Below are positions 36,495-45,060 of a stretch of DNA of 64,000 nt, piece after piece (the first letter of the stretch is position 1; every line of letters starts with the position of its first letter). Below the pieces are notes generated by a model. The model was not told the origin of the DNA and searched no databases. It saw only the letters and a program-made list of their open reading frames with translations. Source of the stretch: Pedobacter nanyangensis (GTDB taxonomy: Bacteria > Bacteroidota > Bacteroidia > Sphingobacteriales > Sphingobacteriaceae); assembly GCF_003313505.1 (NCBI RefSeq), contig NZ_QMHO01000004.1:285813-349812 (forward strand), in the 5' to 3' direction. The position numbers and the translations under genes were made by a program.

Positions 36495-36893
36495 TTACTC
36501 CAATAACTTAATTAAAGTAATCTTGCCAGTTTTGGCATCAACGCTCACAAGCTCTTTCCTATCCCCATACTCATTGATAAAAAGGTCCGGGGAAGTGCAA
36601 AGTTCATTCCTGTAGCTGATGAACGAACCTTTTTCAAGGTTAGTCATTTGGGCATCACGCACCTTTTCCTCCAAGACTAGGGATTGCTCCTCTAGGCTCA
36701 TTTCGTGGAATGGTATAAAAGTGAGGTTTGCCATAAGCTTGTACAATGGATTTTCTGGATTAATGTCCGCCCTCAGTTTTGGCCATTCTTCCAATGGGAG
36801 AAATATACCCAGTGGATGGTCTTTGGCATCTACCAGGATGCTCAGTGCCAATGGCTGATGTTCTGCGGTATTCAAATTTACGGAATTTTTCAT
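36495..36893 (-). CDS. Small acidic protein upstream of the zeta-like kinase, possible antitoxin
   Basis: 132 residues, no signal peptide or membrane segment and no recognised domain. The middle (SLEEQSLVLEEKVRDAQ) is helical, and the protein is acidic overall. It lies one nucleotide upstream of the zeta-like kinase gene in the same direction, the position usual for an antitoxin or immunity partner. It does not resemble the epsilon antitoxin by eye. The role is inferred from position only. Confidence 0.55.
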   Translation of the reverse strand: MKNSVNLNTAEHQPLALSILVDAKDHPLGIFLPLEEWPKLRADINPENPLYKLMANLTFIPFHEMSLEEQSLVLEEKVRDAQMTNLEKGSFISYRNELCTSPDLFINEYGDRKELVSVDAKTGKITLIKLLE

Positions 36894-36917
36894 GCTTTTA
36901 AAAATTTGGTTTACAGT

Positions 36918-37280
36918 TCAATGTCTATAGAAGTAATAGGTAAGCCCTATCGCAAGGCACAACAGAACGATGAGTATGGAGAAAACAATGATTACCCTTT
37001 TGGTCAGTCTTGCAAAATGGTGATGGTGCCTTACCCGCACAACCTCGGGCATCGCTGCGACCAGCTGTCTTATCTGTAACATGATCTCTTTCATATTTTC
37101 CTGATGGTTGCTTTGAAGGAATGTATCTACACTTTTGCGAACAGCGTGGAGGTCGCTGGTGTAGTCCGGTATCCTGATCTTGGGATATTTCGGAATAATG
37201 TTTTCCAGTCTGGACAGCCTTTCGCCATGTGATTTTAGGCTTTCGCGAAATTCACCCAGTTGTTCTTGCTGTGTTTTCAT
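36918..37280 (-). CDS. Membrane-anchored coiled-coil protein of the mobilization cluster
   Basis: 120 residues. The N-terminal part (about 1-85) is charged and helical (EFRESLKSHGERLSRLE). A run of four histidines near 91-94 precedes one transmembrane helix (VIIVFSILIVLLCLAIGLTY) close to the C-terminus. It lies 10 nt after the relaxase-like gene in the same direction. Small tail-anchored proteins are common in Bacteroidota mobilization operons, where they might hold the relaxosome at the membrane; that is inferred. Confidence 0.6.
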   Translation of the reverse strand: MKTQQEQLGEFRESLKSHGERLSRLENIIPKYPKIRIPDYTSDLHAVRKSVDTFLQSNHQENMKEIMLQIRQLVAAMPEVVRVRHHHHFARLTKRVIIVFSILIVLLCLAIGLTYYFYRH

Positions 37281-37290
37281 ATTTTATGTT

Positions 37291-38268
37291 TTACATACCA
37301 AAGCCATTTGATTGGCCCTGGTCCATTTGTTTCTTTTTCTTTTTACGCCTTAGTTCATCATTAGGTGTCTGTACTGGTGGTTCATATACTGGCTCCAACA
37401 TGATGTCAAGGAATTTTCCTACCGATGAACCGATTGTGGCCAGCATATCGGAACTGGTCATGAATATTCCTTTTGAAATATCCTGTGCCAATTCATGGAA
37501 TTGACCATCTTTACCAGGGTTGATTGGCACACCTGCAACCAATGTATCGAGCTGTTTTTTCTGTTCCAATGTCCCGTTCTTTAGGATATTGGAATAGGCC
37601 ATGGTATCCTTAAGTCCCCGGTCAAATCCGAACTCCTTATCGAAAAGCGTTTCGCCGCACTGTTTGAAAGCTACCCTGTCGAACTGTCCCATTTTTTTGG
37701 AATGCTCGACGTTACGTCCCCTGGAACTGTTCATCGGACTTAGCTTGATACTGTTTGTCACATCTTTTCTGCTCGCGATCACCTGTATATGGCGCTGGTC
37801 GCCCTGCTTGAGCTCGCCACGTTTTGCCGTTCCATTCTTGACCTCCCTATCATTAAAGGTATAATACCTGTGATGTTCCAGTTTTGCGAACCAGACCAGA
37901 TCACTGCTGTCCCTAATTCCAGGCCTGTTGAAATTACGGGCATATTCGTCCATTACCTTAACGGCATAGTCCTTTAGCGCTCCAGACATTTTATCTTTTC
38001 CATATTTCTCCTCCAGGAATTTGAGTTCCTTCTGACTGGGGCTGATATTGATGAGAAAAAACTTGGCATCGTCCCTGCCCAGCTTTGCAATGTTGCCGTC
38101 GATCTTCCTACGCACCTCATAAGGTTCATATTTATCTGCCATATGGTTGAACCAATGTTCGGGCTCTTCCTTTACGTACAATCGGTTCTCTTTTTCCAGA
38201 TAATTGACCAATTGTCCGCTACCGCCTTTGTTATCTGCCGTTCTGCTATCAGTAATGTTGATGAACAT
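37291..38268 (-). CDS. Relaxase-like mobilization protein (DUF5712/MobB type)
   Basis: 325 residues. It starts MFINITDSRTADNKG and contains GDQRHIQVIASRKD near 160, a histidine-bearing strand like the metal-binding strand of relaxases, and is rich in basic residues. This matches the Bacteroidota DUF5712 family found beside BfmA/BtgA proteins. It would nick at oriT and pilot the strand during mobilization by a helper conjugative element. It is 2 nt after the BfmA/BtgA gene, and the predicted oriT region lies upstream of both. Family assignment is firm in context; the exact catalytic tyrosine was not determined. Confidence 0.8.
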   Translation of the reverse strand: MFINITDSRTADNKGGSGQLVNYLEKENRLYVKEEPEHWFNHMADKYEPYEVRRKIDGNIAKLGRDDAKFFLINISPSQKELKFLEEKYGKDKMSGALKDYAVKVMDEYARNFNRPGIRDSSDLVWFAKLEHHRYYTFNDREVKNGTAKRGELKQGDQRHIQVIASRKDVTNSIKLSPMNSSRGRNVEHSKKMGQFDRVAFKQCGETLFDKEFGFDRGLKDTMAYSNILKNGTLEQKKQLDTLVAGVPINPGKDGQFHELAQDISKGIFMTSSDMLATIGSSVGKFLDIMLEPVYEPPVQTPNDELRRKKKKKQMDQGQSNGFGM

Positions 38269-38270
38269 GG

Positions 38271-38819
38271 TCAGAGAAGTTTGATTTGGCTGAGCGTAGT
38301 AGCCAGCAAATGTTCCCTTTCCTTTCTGGAGCCCAGACCGGAAGCATGGTCACGGGCCGCTGCATAACCTTCAAAAATATTGAGGAAAAGTCGCTTCAGT
38401 TTTTCCTTGTCGGAAAGTTGGAAGACAATCGATTTGTAGTGGATCTCCAGTTGGTGCAGATATTGGTTTTGCCTATCCATCAATTGGGGAATTATTTCGT
38501 TCTGCTTTACAAGCCCGTTGAAACCATGTATCACCTTTTTCTGCGATTCAACCAAACGGTCGACCTCCCGCTTTGTAGGGATGAGCAGATCGTTCTCCTG
38601 CGTCTTCACAAATCCAATGTGTTCCCGATGTTGCTTCAACAGTGTGTTTTTCAATATTTCATCATTGATATCCAGTGGATCCTTTCTCGTCCTGTGGAAA
38701 TAGTCGATCATCTGCAGGAACACCTGCCGCTTTGACCTACCCAGCTTAAGGGAAATCAGGTCCAGTTTTTTACCTTCCACTTCCGAATATTTGATTGATC
38801 TTAGAATGTCACTGCTCAT
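38271..38819 (-). CDS. BfmA/BtgA-family mobilization protein
   Basis: 182 residues. The N-terminus (KLDLISLKLGRSKRQVFLQMIDYFHRTRKDP in outline, about 18-48) has the ribbon-helix-helix or helix-turn-helix-like block of BfmA and BtgA, followed by IGFVKTQENDLLIPTKREVDRL. These proteins bind oriT and help the relaxase. First gene of the minus-strand mobilization operon that continues with the relaxase, the anchored coiled-coil protein and perhaps the zeta-like pair. Confidence 0.88.
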   Translation of the reverse strand: MSSDILRSIKYSEVEGKKLDLISLKLGRSKRQVFLQMIDYFHRTRKDPLDINDEILKNTLLKQHREHIGFVKTQENDLLIPTKREVDRLVESQKKVIHGFNGLVKQNEIIPQLMDRQNQYLHQLEIHYKSIVFQLSDKEKLKRLFLNIFEGYAAARDHASGLGSRKEREHLLATTLSQIKLL

Positions 38820-39117
38820 AAGTCTGGTATAGATTTTTGGTTCATCAAATAGCTATATATCTATATGTTCTGTTACTCGGCAGTTATATAGCTGTTTATA
38901 TCGCACCTCCCATAGGGTGCAAAAAATTAGTCCTATCACACTTTAAAGTGGCCGAAGCACCCCTGGAGGGTGCTTCCAACCCCCATGGCGATAGCCTGGG
39001 GCGAGAAAGGCAGGGCTTTGCCCAGCCTCCGCTCGCTCCTTTTTTGAAGGAAAAAAGGACAACCGGCATCATGCAAGACCCATATGGTCGGAATTGCAAC
39101 CCGGAAAGTCCGTGCTG
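38820..39117. other. Non-coding hairpin-rich region, candidate oriT
   Basis: It lies directly upstream of the mobilization genes. It holds a perfect 9-bp hairpin at 38954-38976 (GAAGCACCC, loop CTGGA, GGGTGCTTC) and an 8-bp hairpin at 39038-39058 (CCTTTTTT, AAAAAAGG). Short frames cross it on both strands but have proline- and glycine-rich compositions unlike proteins. Origins of transfer in Bacteroidota mobilizable elements usually sit in this position, so oriT is the best guess; the nick site is not identified. Confidence 0.45.
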
Positions 39118-39411
39118 TTAGGGACCGAGCTTGAAACTGACCCTGCTGGCAATGATGGTGCTATAGCTGGGGAGGTAGTCGATGTACCCCTGCCGCACCA
39201 ATTCTTTGATGCAATTGTGGTAGGTGTTGTAGGAACGGATGGCCGATAGCTTCATCAGTTCGTTCCGACAGACCCTGAAGGGTTGGATACTTCCCTGCAT
39301 CTGGCAACAGATGACCATGGCGGTAAACAGGCTGATATGGCTGGGCAACAGTTTTCTGTTGGCTCCCGAAATCTTCAGGAAACCCAGGTGTATCTTGGAT
39401 GTATCGATCAT
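39118..39411 (-). CDS. Winged-helix-like small protein of the mobile element
   Basis: 97 residues. The central part (LMKLSAIRSYNTYHNCIKELVRQGYIDYLP, about 52-82) looks like a winged helix with recognition helix and wing, as in replication initiators and MarR-like proteins. It overlaps the upstream excisionase-like gene by 4 nt, so the two are translated together. It could help control excision or transfer. No enzyme motif. Confidence 0.65.
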   Translation of the reverse strand: MIDTSKIHLGFLKISGANRKLLPSHISLFTAMVICCQMQGSIQPFRVCRNELMKLSAIRSYNTYHNCIKELVRQGYIDYLPSYSTIIASRVSFKLGP

Positions 39412-39680
39412 CGTCTATCCTCACTTTCCAACAGTTTTGAAATATCGGCATAGGCATAATAGAGGATACTGCCGACCTTTCTGAACGGCAGGGTGCCGTT
39501 GATGCGGAGGTTCTGCAGCGTGCCCGGCGAAATATTGAGCAGGTTTCGTACCTCTGCACTTCTCAGCCATTTCTTCGGTTGGCGTTGCGGTCCGTTTATA
39601 TTCAATTTTTCCAATTTATCGAACAATTCTTTTTTGAAGCTTTCGAGATCATCTTTTGTAATCAGGTCTAGTGTGGTCAT
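39408..39680 (-). CDS. Excisionase-like helix-turn-helix protein (HTH_17)
   Basis: 90 residues. The C-terminal half has the MerR/excisionase HTH pattern: WLRSAEVRNLLNISPGTLQNLR, then GTLPFRKVGSILYYAYADI. Such proteins bend DNA at att sites for excision or act as regulators of transfer in Bacteroidota elements. It is first in a two-gene unit with the winged-helix protein. It is separated from the integrase by the mobilization genes, as is common in these elements. Confidence 0.85.
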   Translation of the reverse strand: MTTLDLITKDDLESFKKELFDKLEKLNINGPQRQPKKWLRSAEVRNLLNISPGTLQNLRINGTLPFRKVGSILYYAYADISKLLESEDRR

Positions 39681-40066
39681 AAATCAATATTTTTTGATGA
39701 TTGTGCAAATAGCTAATAATTCTATCCGCATAATCTCTACTAGTGACAATTTATTTATGGTTTGGCTTGATATTCAGATCGGCATGGTCATGGGAAATCC
39801 AAGGCAGGAGGCATCCGCCCTAATGGTAACAATCTTCGGAGTGTTATTCTAGTGTTCGGAGCGTACCTGTGTGCGCATAAATCGGTGGGGCACCTAAAAT
39901 ATTGTACAAGGTTTTTGGGAGTTGGCTTGGCTGGAGATCTTAAAGGCATGGTGCATTTCCGTTAATGGTTAATAAATACGGAAACAAATTTGAGCCAAAG
40001 ATTTGGTCAGGCAATGACCATCAGGTTGACATGGTCATGTCTAGAAGGTGGATAGGAGCTTATTTT
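39681..40066. other. Intergenic region of the mobile element
   Basis: About 390 bp between the excisionase-like gene and a coiled-coil gene. It should contain the excisionase promoter. The frames in it have no support, and no clear hairpin, promoter pair or repeat was seen. Confidence 0.5.
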
Positions 40067-40813
40067 CTATTTTTTTGGTCGAATCTCGAAAATTTTCATC
40101 GACGGATCAATCTCGGTTCCCTTGGATGGTACATCACCGGACTTTTCTACGAAATAATTGCGTGCCGTTTCCACCGGAATATCCTTTTCACCATGCGAAA
40201 AATACTTTGCGATGAGCTTGGCATAGGTCGCCCTGAAATCACATCGTAATAGCAATCTGTCAGATGGCAATTTTAGGTTCCTCATCTGCTGAAAGACATC
40301 GATTAGCGTGGGCAGGTGTTCGTCCTCGATGCTGATCTTCTGCTTAACTTCATATTGGTTAAGCTGTGCAAGCTGTTGCTTCAGTTTTTCGTTTTCTTCC
40401 TTAAGTTGTTGTATGAGCAGTTCCTTTTCGGTAATGACTAGATGCGAGGGGCGGGCGTTCCATTTATCGATGCCCTCGAGAATTTTTTGGAACTGCTGAA
40501 GTTTGTCGATATTATCCAGATGTTGTTGACGGTTGCTGTTGAAAGGGTTCTTATTTCTGAAATATCTTATTCTGTCGTACACCAATTGCCATACCTGTCT
40601 AAAGAATTCCTCTTCGCTGGCTATATGGTTATCAAGTGTATACCGTAGGTGGTAATTATAATACTCGCCATATTCCCCTTCGTCCAATTGATATATCTTC
40701 AATAGAAAATGGCTGTCCGCTGTACGCTTCCAGGGGCCAAAGGCATTTCCGATGTCGTAGGGATGTGGAGAAAAATCGAAGCTCCTGCGTACCTTGAAAT
40801 AATTGGATTTCAT
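40067..40813 (-). CDS. Coiled-coil protein of the mobile element, function unknown
   Basis: 248 residues, cytoplasmic. The N-terminal part is rich in aromatic residues (HPYDIGNAFGPWKR, GEYGEYYNYHLRYTLDN). A leucine-zipper-like coiled coil follows at about 130-155 (LLIQQLKEENEKLKQQLAQL), and a basic C-terminal domain ends IFEIRPKK. No domain is recognised. Its place between the integration genes and the cargo suggests a core gene of this element type. A role in transfer or regulation is possible but unproven. Confidence 0.6.
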   Translation of the reverse strand: MKSNYFKVRRSFDFSPHPYDIGNAFGPWKRTADSHFLLKIYQLDEGEYGEYYNYHLRYTLDNHIASEEEFFRQVWQLVYDRIRYFRNKNPFNSNRQQHLDNIDKLQQFQKILEGIDKWNARPSHLVITEKELLIQQLKEENEKLKQQLAQLNQYEVKQKISIEDEHLPTLIDVFQQMRNLKLPSDRLLLRCDFRATYAKLIAKYFSHGEKDIPVETARNYFVEKSGDVPSKGTEIDPSMKIFEIRPKK

Positions 40814-40935
40814 AAAGTTTGGATTTTGTTAACTGTCATCCTTGCAATAAGATATCTACAAAAATACCATTTTTTTGTTTGAGCTTATCGGAAATGGTTC
40901 AGGCAACACGGCAAGAGAATTTTCTTTCCATCATT

Positions 40936-40978
40936 GGGGGATTTTAAATAAAACACCCCCCCATGCTATGAATAGCAT
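40936..40978 (-). terminator. Hairpins ending the sulfur operon
   Basis: Two adjacent inverted repeats: GGGGG...CCCCC with an inner TTTTA/TAAAA (40936-40960), and ATGCTAT-GA-ATAGCAT (40963-40978). They lie 28-70 nt beyond the stop of the last minus-strand sulfur gene. Confidence 0.55.
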
Positions 40979-41006
40979 ATCTTCAAAAAACTTACACCAA
41001 AACTAT

Positions 41007-41501
41007 TTAATGAGGTAGTTTATTCCTCAATAAGCCATACACCCACGTACCCGCAATAGCACTTAGCAGGGTTACAACAATTACAGTTGCACCCGTACCA
41101 ATTTGTGCAAAAAGTGGGCCTGGACAAGCACCTGTGATAGCCCAGCCTAAACCAAAAAGTAATCCGCCAAAAATTTGCCCTTTATTAAATGTTTTTGGAT
41201 GAAATTCAATTTCTTCACCATAAATAGTATTGATATTGAACTTTTTAATTAACCAGATTGATAACATGCCCACTACAATGGCGCTACCAATAATGCCATA
41301 CATGTGGAACGATTGTAAACGAAACATTTCTTGAATACGGAACCAGCTAACCACTTCAGATTTTACGAAAACTATACCGAACAATATACCCACAATTAAG
41401 TATTTGATGTTGTGGTACCATTTGTGGATTAAATGACTTTCGTTTAAGCAAATGGCATCTAAAGAACGTACTTCAAAATCTGTATTTTCTTGATTTTTCA
41501 T
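41007..41501 (-). CDS. YeeE/YedE-type membrane protein (DUF6691)
   Basis: 164 residues with four predicted transmembrane helices (for example YLIVGILFGIVFVKS and IIGSAIVVGMLSIWLIK). The C-terminal motif GLGWAITGACPGPLFAQIG is the cysteine-bearing signature of the YeeE/TsuA thiosulfate and sulfur-compound channels. Many Bacteroidota split the YeeE fold into two half-size proteins; this is the second half. It lies 4 nt after the first half, in an operon with a persulfide dioxygenase. It probably moves thiosulfate or a related sulfur species. Confidence 0.85.
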   Translation of the reverse strand: MKNQENTDFEVRSLDAICLNESHLIHKWYHNIKYLIVGILFGIVFVKSEVVSWFRIQEMFRLQSFHMYGIIGSAIVVGMLSIWLIKKFNINTIYGEEIEFHPKTFNKGQIFGGLLFGLGWAITGACPGPLFAQIGTGATVIVVTLLSAIAGTWVYGLLRNKLPH

Positions 41502-41505
41502 AACA

Positions 41506-42069
41506 TTAAAGGGCTAAAATGTGAGGTAAAATTAAATTGGCCATGATAAAACCGCCAAGCATAAAACAAATGGTGGCTATCAACGAGGGCCATTGCAGAT
41601 TGGATAAGCCCATAATGGCGTGTCCGCTAGTGCAACCGCCTGCATAACGTGTACCAAAACCCACTAAAAATCCACCTACCGCCATTAATAGAAAACCTTT
41701 TAAGCTAAGTAATGCTGGCCAATTCATGATATCCTGGGGTATTAAATTATCGTAATTGGTAATACCATAACCTGCTAATTCTGTAGCGAGTTTTGGGTTT
41801 ACAGCGATAGGGTTAGGGTTTGGTAAAAAATGGATCGCGATAGTTCCACCTAACAAAATGCCAAAGACAAAAAATAAGTTCCACGCTTCTTTTTTCCAAT
41901 CGTATTTAAAAAACGGGATATTGGCTGGTAGGCAAGCGGCACAGATATGTCTTAACGAAGAGCTGATACCAAACGATTTGTTGCCTAATATTAAAAGTGT
42001 CGGTACAGTTAACCCAATAAGTGGCCCTGCGATGTACCAAGGCCAAGGTTGTTTTAAAAATTCTATCAT
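41506..42069 (-). CDS. YeeE/YedE-family sulfur-compound transporter, first half
   Basis: 187 residues, several transmembrane helices. The signature VGFGTRYAGGCTSGHAIMGLSNLQWPS in outline (about 135-160) includes the conserved cysteine of the YeeE family, which binds thiosulfate in TsuA. It starts 2 nt after the MBL/rhodanese gene and pairs with the DUF6691 half. Together they likely import or export thiosulfate or polysulfide for the adjacent detoxification enzymes. Confidence 0.9.
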   Translation of the reverse strand: MIEFLKQPWPWYIAGPLIGLTVPTLLILGNKSFGISSSLRHICAACLPANIPFFKYDWKKEAWNLFFVFGILLGGTIAIHFLPNPNPIAVNPKLATELAGYGITNYDNLIPQDIMNWPALLSLKGFLLMAVGGFLVGFGTRYAGGCTSGHAIMGLSNLQWPSLIATICFMLGGFIMANLILPHILAL

Positions 42070-42071
42070 AG

Positions 42072-43466
42072 TTATATTTTTGCTGTTTTACCTCCATTAG
42101 CCAACCACTCTTTCATCCCTCCCGAATAGATGAGTACATTATCAAAACCATTCCTTCTTAAAATGGAATAAGCAATGGCCGCACGATCGCCACTTTGACA
42201 ATGGATTACCACCTGTTTATCCTTATCAATTTTATCTAAGTTATCTTGCAAAGTGCCCACAAAAATAGGTTCTGCACCTTCAATATGGCCATCTTGGTAT
42301 TCTTTCGAATTGCGTACATCAACAATTTGTACATCTTCCTTACCTAAATAACTTTTAAATGTTTCTAGATCAATTACAGCTGCAGTTTGCAAGTCGATGT
42401 TCAAATCTTCAACGCTGGCAATAAAACCATAAATGTTATCCAGTCCAATACGCATTAATTTTCTGGTAATTTCTTCCATTTCATCGGGCTTTGCCACCAA
42501 TATAAAATGCTCTTGATAGTTTAAGATCCATCCTGCCCAAGTAGCTAAACTATTGTTGTGTTGTATGTTGATGCTTCCAGGCAAAAATCCTTTGGCAAAA
42601 TCAACTTTGTTGCGGGTATCAATTACTTTAATGTCATCTGCATACGCTTTTTTAAAGGCATCGGTCGATAAGATTTGGTGTTGCGGCACTTCTACCAATA
42701 GCGGCCTTTCTACTTTGTTCAGGTGTTTCATCATGGCAAAGTATTTTGGTGGCTCGGGTTGACCTTCCAGTAAATAATCCACAAAACCAGGTTCGTCATT
42801 TTGGTACTGGAAAGCCCAGTTTCTTATTTTTTCGTAACCTACGGTTGAACTTGGCACCGCACCTATTGCTTTACCACAAGCAGAACCTGCACCATGCCCT
42901 GGCCATACTTGAATAAATGGAGCCAACTCGGCAAATTTTTGTACCGATTGATACATTTGCTTGGCGCCTTTTTCTTGCGTACCTAAAATTCCTGCCGCTT
43001 TTTCCAGTAAATCTGGTCGGCCGATATCGCCCACAAAAACAAAATCTCCGGTAAAAATCATCACAGGTTCGCTGGTTGCAGGATGATCGGTAAGTATAAA
43101 ACTGATGCTTTCTGGCGTATGGCCCGGCGTGTGTAATACTTCTAAAGTCAAATTGCCTACTTTAATGACATCGCCATGTTTTAAGCCCACATGATCAAAT
43201 TGATATTGCCAATCTGCACCGCCTTCGTCTGATAAATAGAGTTTGGCCCCGGTCACCGCAGCCAACTCCCTAGAACCTGCCAAAAAATCGGCATGGATAT
43301 GTGTTTCGGCAATGTGGGTAATTTTAAGATTATTCTGTGCGGCAATGTTAAGGTAAATGTCCATGTCACGTTGTGCATCTATAACAATGGCTTCGCCTTT
43401 GGCTTGGCAACCTATTAGATAGCTAGCTTGTGCTAAACTTTTATCGTAAACGTGTTGAAAAAACAT
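42072..43466 (-). CDS. Persulfide-dioxygenase-like MBL hydrolase fused to two rhodanese domains
   Basis: 464 residues. Metallo-beta-lactamase domain (about 1-245) with THIHADFLAGS, HTPGHTPES and GDFVFVGDIGRPDLL supplying metal ligands. Then two rhodanese domains, about 260-355 and 365-464. Only the second keeps an active-site cysteine (VVIHCQSGDRAA); the first has none at that position. This is the CstB/Blh-type layout, in which glutathione or another low-molecular-weight persulfide is oxidised to sulfite and sulfur is passed between domains. It lies between a TauE exporter and YeeE transporters, so the operon detoxifies reactive sulfur. Confidence 0.92.
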   Translation of the reverse strand: MFFQHVYDKSLAQASYLIGCQAKGEAIVIDAQRDMDIYLNIAAQNNLKITHIAETHIHADFLAGSRELAAVTGAKLYLSDEGGADWQYQFDHVGLKHGDVIKVGNLTLEVLHTPGHTPESISFILTDHPATSEPVMIFTGDFVFVGDIGRPDLLEKAAGILGTQEKGAKQMYQSVQKFAELAPFIQVWPGHGAGSACGKAIGAVPSSTVGYEKIRNWAFQYQNDEPGFVDYLLEGQPEPPKYFAMMKHLNKVERPLLVEVPQHQILSTDAFKKAYADDIKVIDTRNKVDFAKGFLPGSINIQHNNSLATWAGWILNYQEHFILVAKPDEMEEITRKLMRIGLDNIYGFIASVEDLNIDLQTAAVIDLETFKSYLGKEDVQIVDVRNSKEYQDGHIEGAEPIFVGTLQDNLDKIDKDKQVVIHCQSGDRAAIAYSILRRNGFDNVLIYSGGMKEWLANGGKTAKI

Positions 43467-43519
43467 AAGATTTGATTTTTAAATTGATGTTACAAAGTTG
43501 CGACTAATAATGTTGTTGT

Positions 43520-43540
43520 ACAGTTACTTTGGTTACACAA
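43520..43540. promoter_or_regulatory. Crp/Fnr-type operator before the persulfide dioxygenase gene
   Basis: AGTTACTTTGGTTACAC, with GTTAC repeated after four bases, lies 54-74 bp before the start. The same 21 bp, with one change, occurs before the TauE gene (44381-44401). Most likely the binding site of the operon's own Crp-like regulator. Confidence 0.65.
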
Positions 43541-43546
43541 CCTTAA

Positions 43547-44356
43547 TTATTTTAAAATGGTTTCTTTAATCAAAATGTAGATGCCCATTACCAACACAAA
43601 CCAGCCAAATGCGGGCTTTAGTTTTTTGCTATCTATTTTGGTGGATAAGTAACTGCCTATAAAAATTCCCACAATGGCCATTGCCGTAACGGTGAGTAAA
43701 AATGACCAATGGATGTGACTTTGCCCGAGCGAAAAGCCGAAGCCCGCCAATGAATTTACAGCAATAATGAGTAACGAAGTACCTATAGCTGTTTTAACGG
43801 GCAACTTTAATAAGTTAACCAATGCTGGGATAATCAAAAACCCGCCACCAGCACCAATTAAACCCGTCACTACGCCTACAGCTGCGCCTTGCCACACTAC
43901 TGAAAAAATGGAAGTGTCATGGTGCTGAAGCTCATCTACACTACCTTTTTTAATCATACTGTATGAAGCAAAAACCATTAGTATTGCAAAAAACACCATT
44001 AGTAAAATAGATCTACTCAAATCAAAACTTCCAATGTTTGTTATGTGTTCCGGAATGCTGGGAAGGATGAAATGTCTGGTAAAAAAAACAGCAATGATAG
44101 ACGGTATCCCAAAAAACAAAGTAGTTTTGAGGTTGATTAATCCCTTTTTTAAATAAGCGAAAGAGCCTACCAAACTGGTAGAACCTACTACAAAAAGTGA
44201 ATAAGTTGTGGCTAAAACCGTATCTACAGTAAACAGGTAAACCATCACCGGAACAGTTAAAATACTGCCGCCGCCGCCAATCAAGCCAAGCGAAATGCCA
44301 ATAAGAATTGAAGCCGAATAACCTGTAATTTCCATTTTTAACTTTGAATAGTTCAA
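43547..44356 (-). CDS. TauE/SafE-family sulfite exporter
   Basis: 269 residues with about eight transmembrane helices and the paired family motifs SLGLIGGGGSILTVPVMVY near residue 20 and GLIGAGGGFLIIPALV near 165. TauE/SafE proteins export sulfite, sulfoacetate or related anions. Downstream of the crp gene and upstream of the persulfide dioxygenase gene, it would remove the sulfite that enzyme makes. The start is 25 bp from a Crp-type operator that overlaps the end of the crp gene. Confidence 0.9.
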   Translation of the reverse strand: MNYSKLKMEITGYSASILIGISLGLIGGGGSILTVPVMVYLFTVDTVLATTYSLFVVGSTSLVGSFAYLKKGLINLKTTLFFGIPSIIAVFFTRHFILPSIPEHITNIGSFDLSRSILLMVFFAILMVFASYSMIKKGSVDELQHHDTSIFSVVWQGAAVGVVTGLIGAGGGFLIIPALVNLLKLPVKTAIGTSLLIIAVNSLAGFGFSLGQSHIHWSFLLTVTAMAIVGIFIGSYLSTKIDSKKLKPAFGWFVLVMGIYILIKETILK

Positions 44357-44380
44357 AGCTAGCCCAAATGGAAATAGATT

Positions 44381-44401
44381 ACAGTTACTTTAGTTACACA
44401 A
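44381..44401. promoter_or_regulatory. Crp/Fnr-type operator before the TauE gene
   Basis: AGTTACTTTAGTTACAC, one base different from the copy at 43520-43540. It overlaps the last codons and stop of the crp gene, so the internal promoter for tauE lies within the upstream gene's end. Confidence 0.65.
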
Positions 44402-45017
44402 GTGTGATTTTGTTTCTGCCCAGCTTTACAGTGCCCTGATCTTCCAACTGCTTAAGCAAGCGAGACACCACTACACGTGCCGTACCCAACTCGTTGGCCA
44501 ATTGCTCGTGCGTAATGGCAATGATTTTATTGTCGGTTAGCGCTGTTTTTTTGTGTAACAGGTTAAGCAAACGTTCATCTACCTTTTTAAAAGCGATGGC
44601 ATTTACAATTTCTAATAGTTCTTCAAAGCGTTTGTGGTATAAACGGAAAATGTAATCCAGCCACTGCGGATATTCTTTGATAAATAGCGAAACCTTATCA
44701 ATCGGTAGAAAAAGTATCTCTGCATCTTCCTCTACCTCGGCTTTCACTTTGCTGGTTTCGTTGTGCATGCCACCCAAAAAAGACATGATACAGCTTTCAC
44801 CCGCTTTAATGTAATACAACAAAATCTCACGTCCATCTTCTTCAGTACGGATTACCTTCATGCTGCCCTTGGTTACGATAGGGATAGCCCTGATATGCGC
44901 ATTTTCGTTTAAAATCACGCTTCCAGCTTCATAAGTTTTCATGATGCTATTTTCGTATAGCTTGGCTATGAGCGCAGGAGATGATTTTAGCTCCTCAACT
45001 TGATCAAGATTTTGCAT
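44394..45017 (-). CDS. Crp/Fnr-family transcriptional regulator
   Basis: 207 residues. Cyclic-nucleotide-binding-like beta barrel (about 25-125) and a Crp-type winged helix at the C-terminus (TALTDNKIIAITHEQLANELG, then TARVVVSRLLKQLEDQG). No cluster of N-terminal cysteines, so not an FNR iron-sulfur sensor. It heads the minus-strand sulfur genes and two matching operators sit before tauE and the dioxygenase gene, so it likely activates or represses them in response to a sulfur species. Confidence 0.9.
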   Translation of the reverse strand: MQNLDQVEELKSSPALIAKLYENSIMKTYEAGSVILNENAHIRAIPIVTKGSMKVIRTEEDGREILLYYIKAGESCIMSFLGGMHNETSKVKAEVEEDAEILFLPIDKVSLFIKEYPQWLDYIFRLYHKRFEELLEIVNAIAFKKVDERLLNLLHKKTALTDNKIIAITHEQLANELGTARVVVSRLLKQLEDQGTVKLGRNKITLV

Positions 45018-45045
45018 AGTATAAAAGTATAAAACTACCAGATTG

Positions 45046-45060
45046 ATTTCAAATTGAAAT
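45046..45060. promoter_or_regulatory. Palindrome upstream of the crp gene
   Basis: ATTTCAA-A-TTGAAAT, perfect 7-bp arms, 29-43 bp before the start of the crp gene. Possible autoregulatory or foreign operator; it differs from the GTTAC motif downstream. Confidence 0.4.

Noticed and set aside
38837..39121. Plus-strand 94-codon frame in the candidate oriT
   Set aside because: Composition and hairpins argue for non-coding DNA; no homology recognised.
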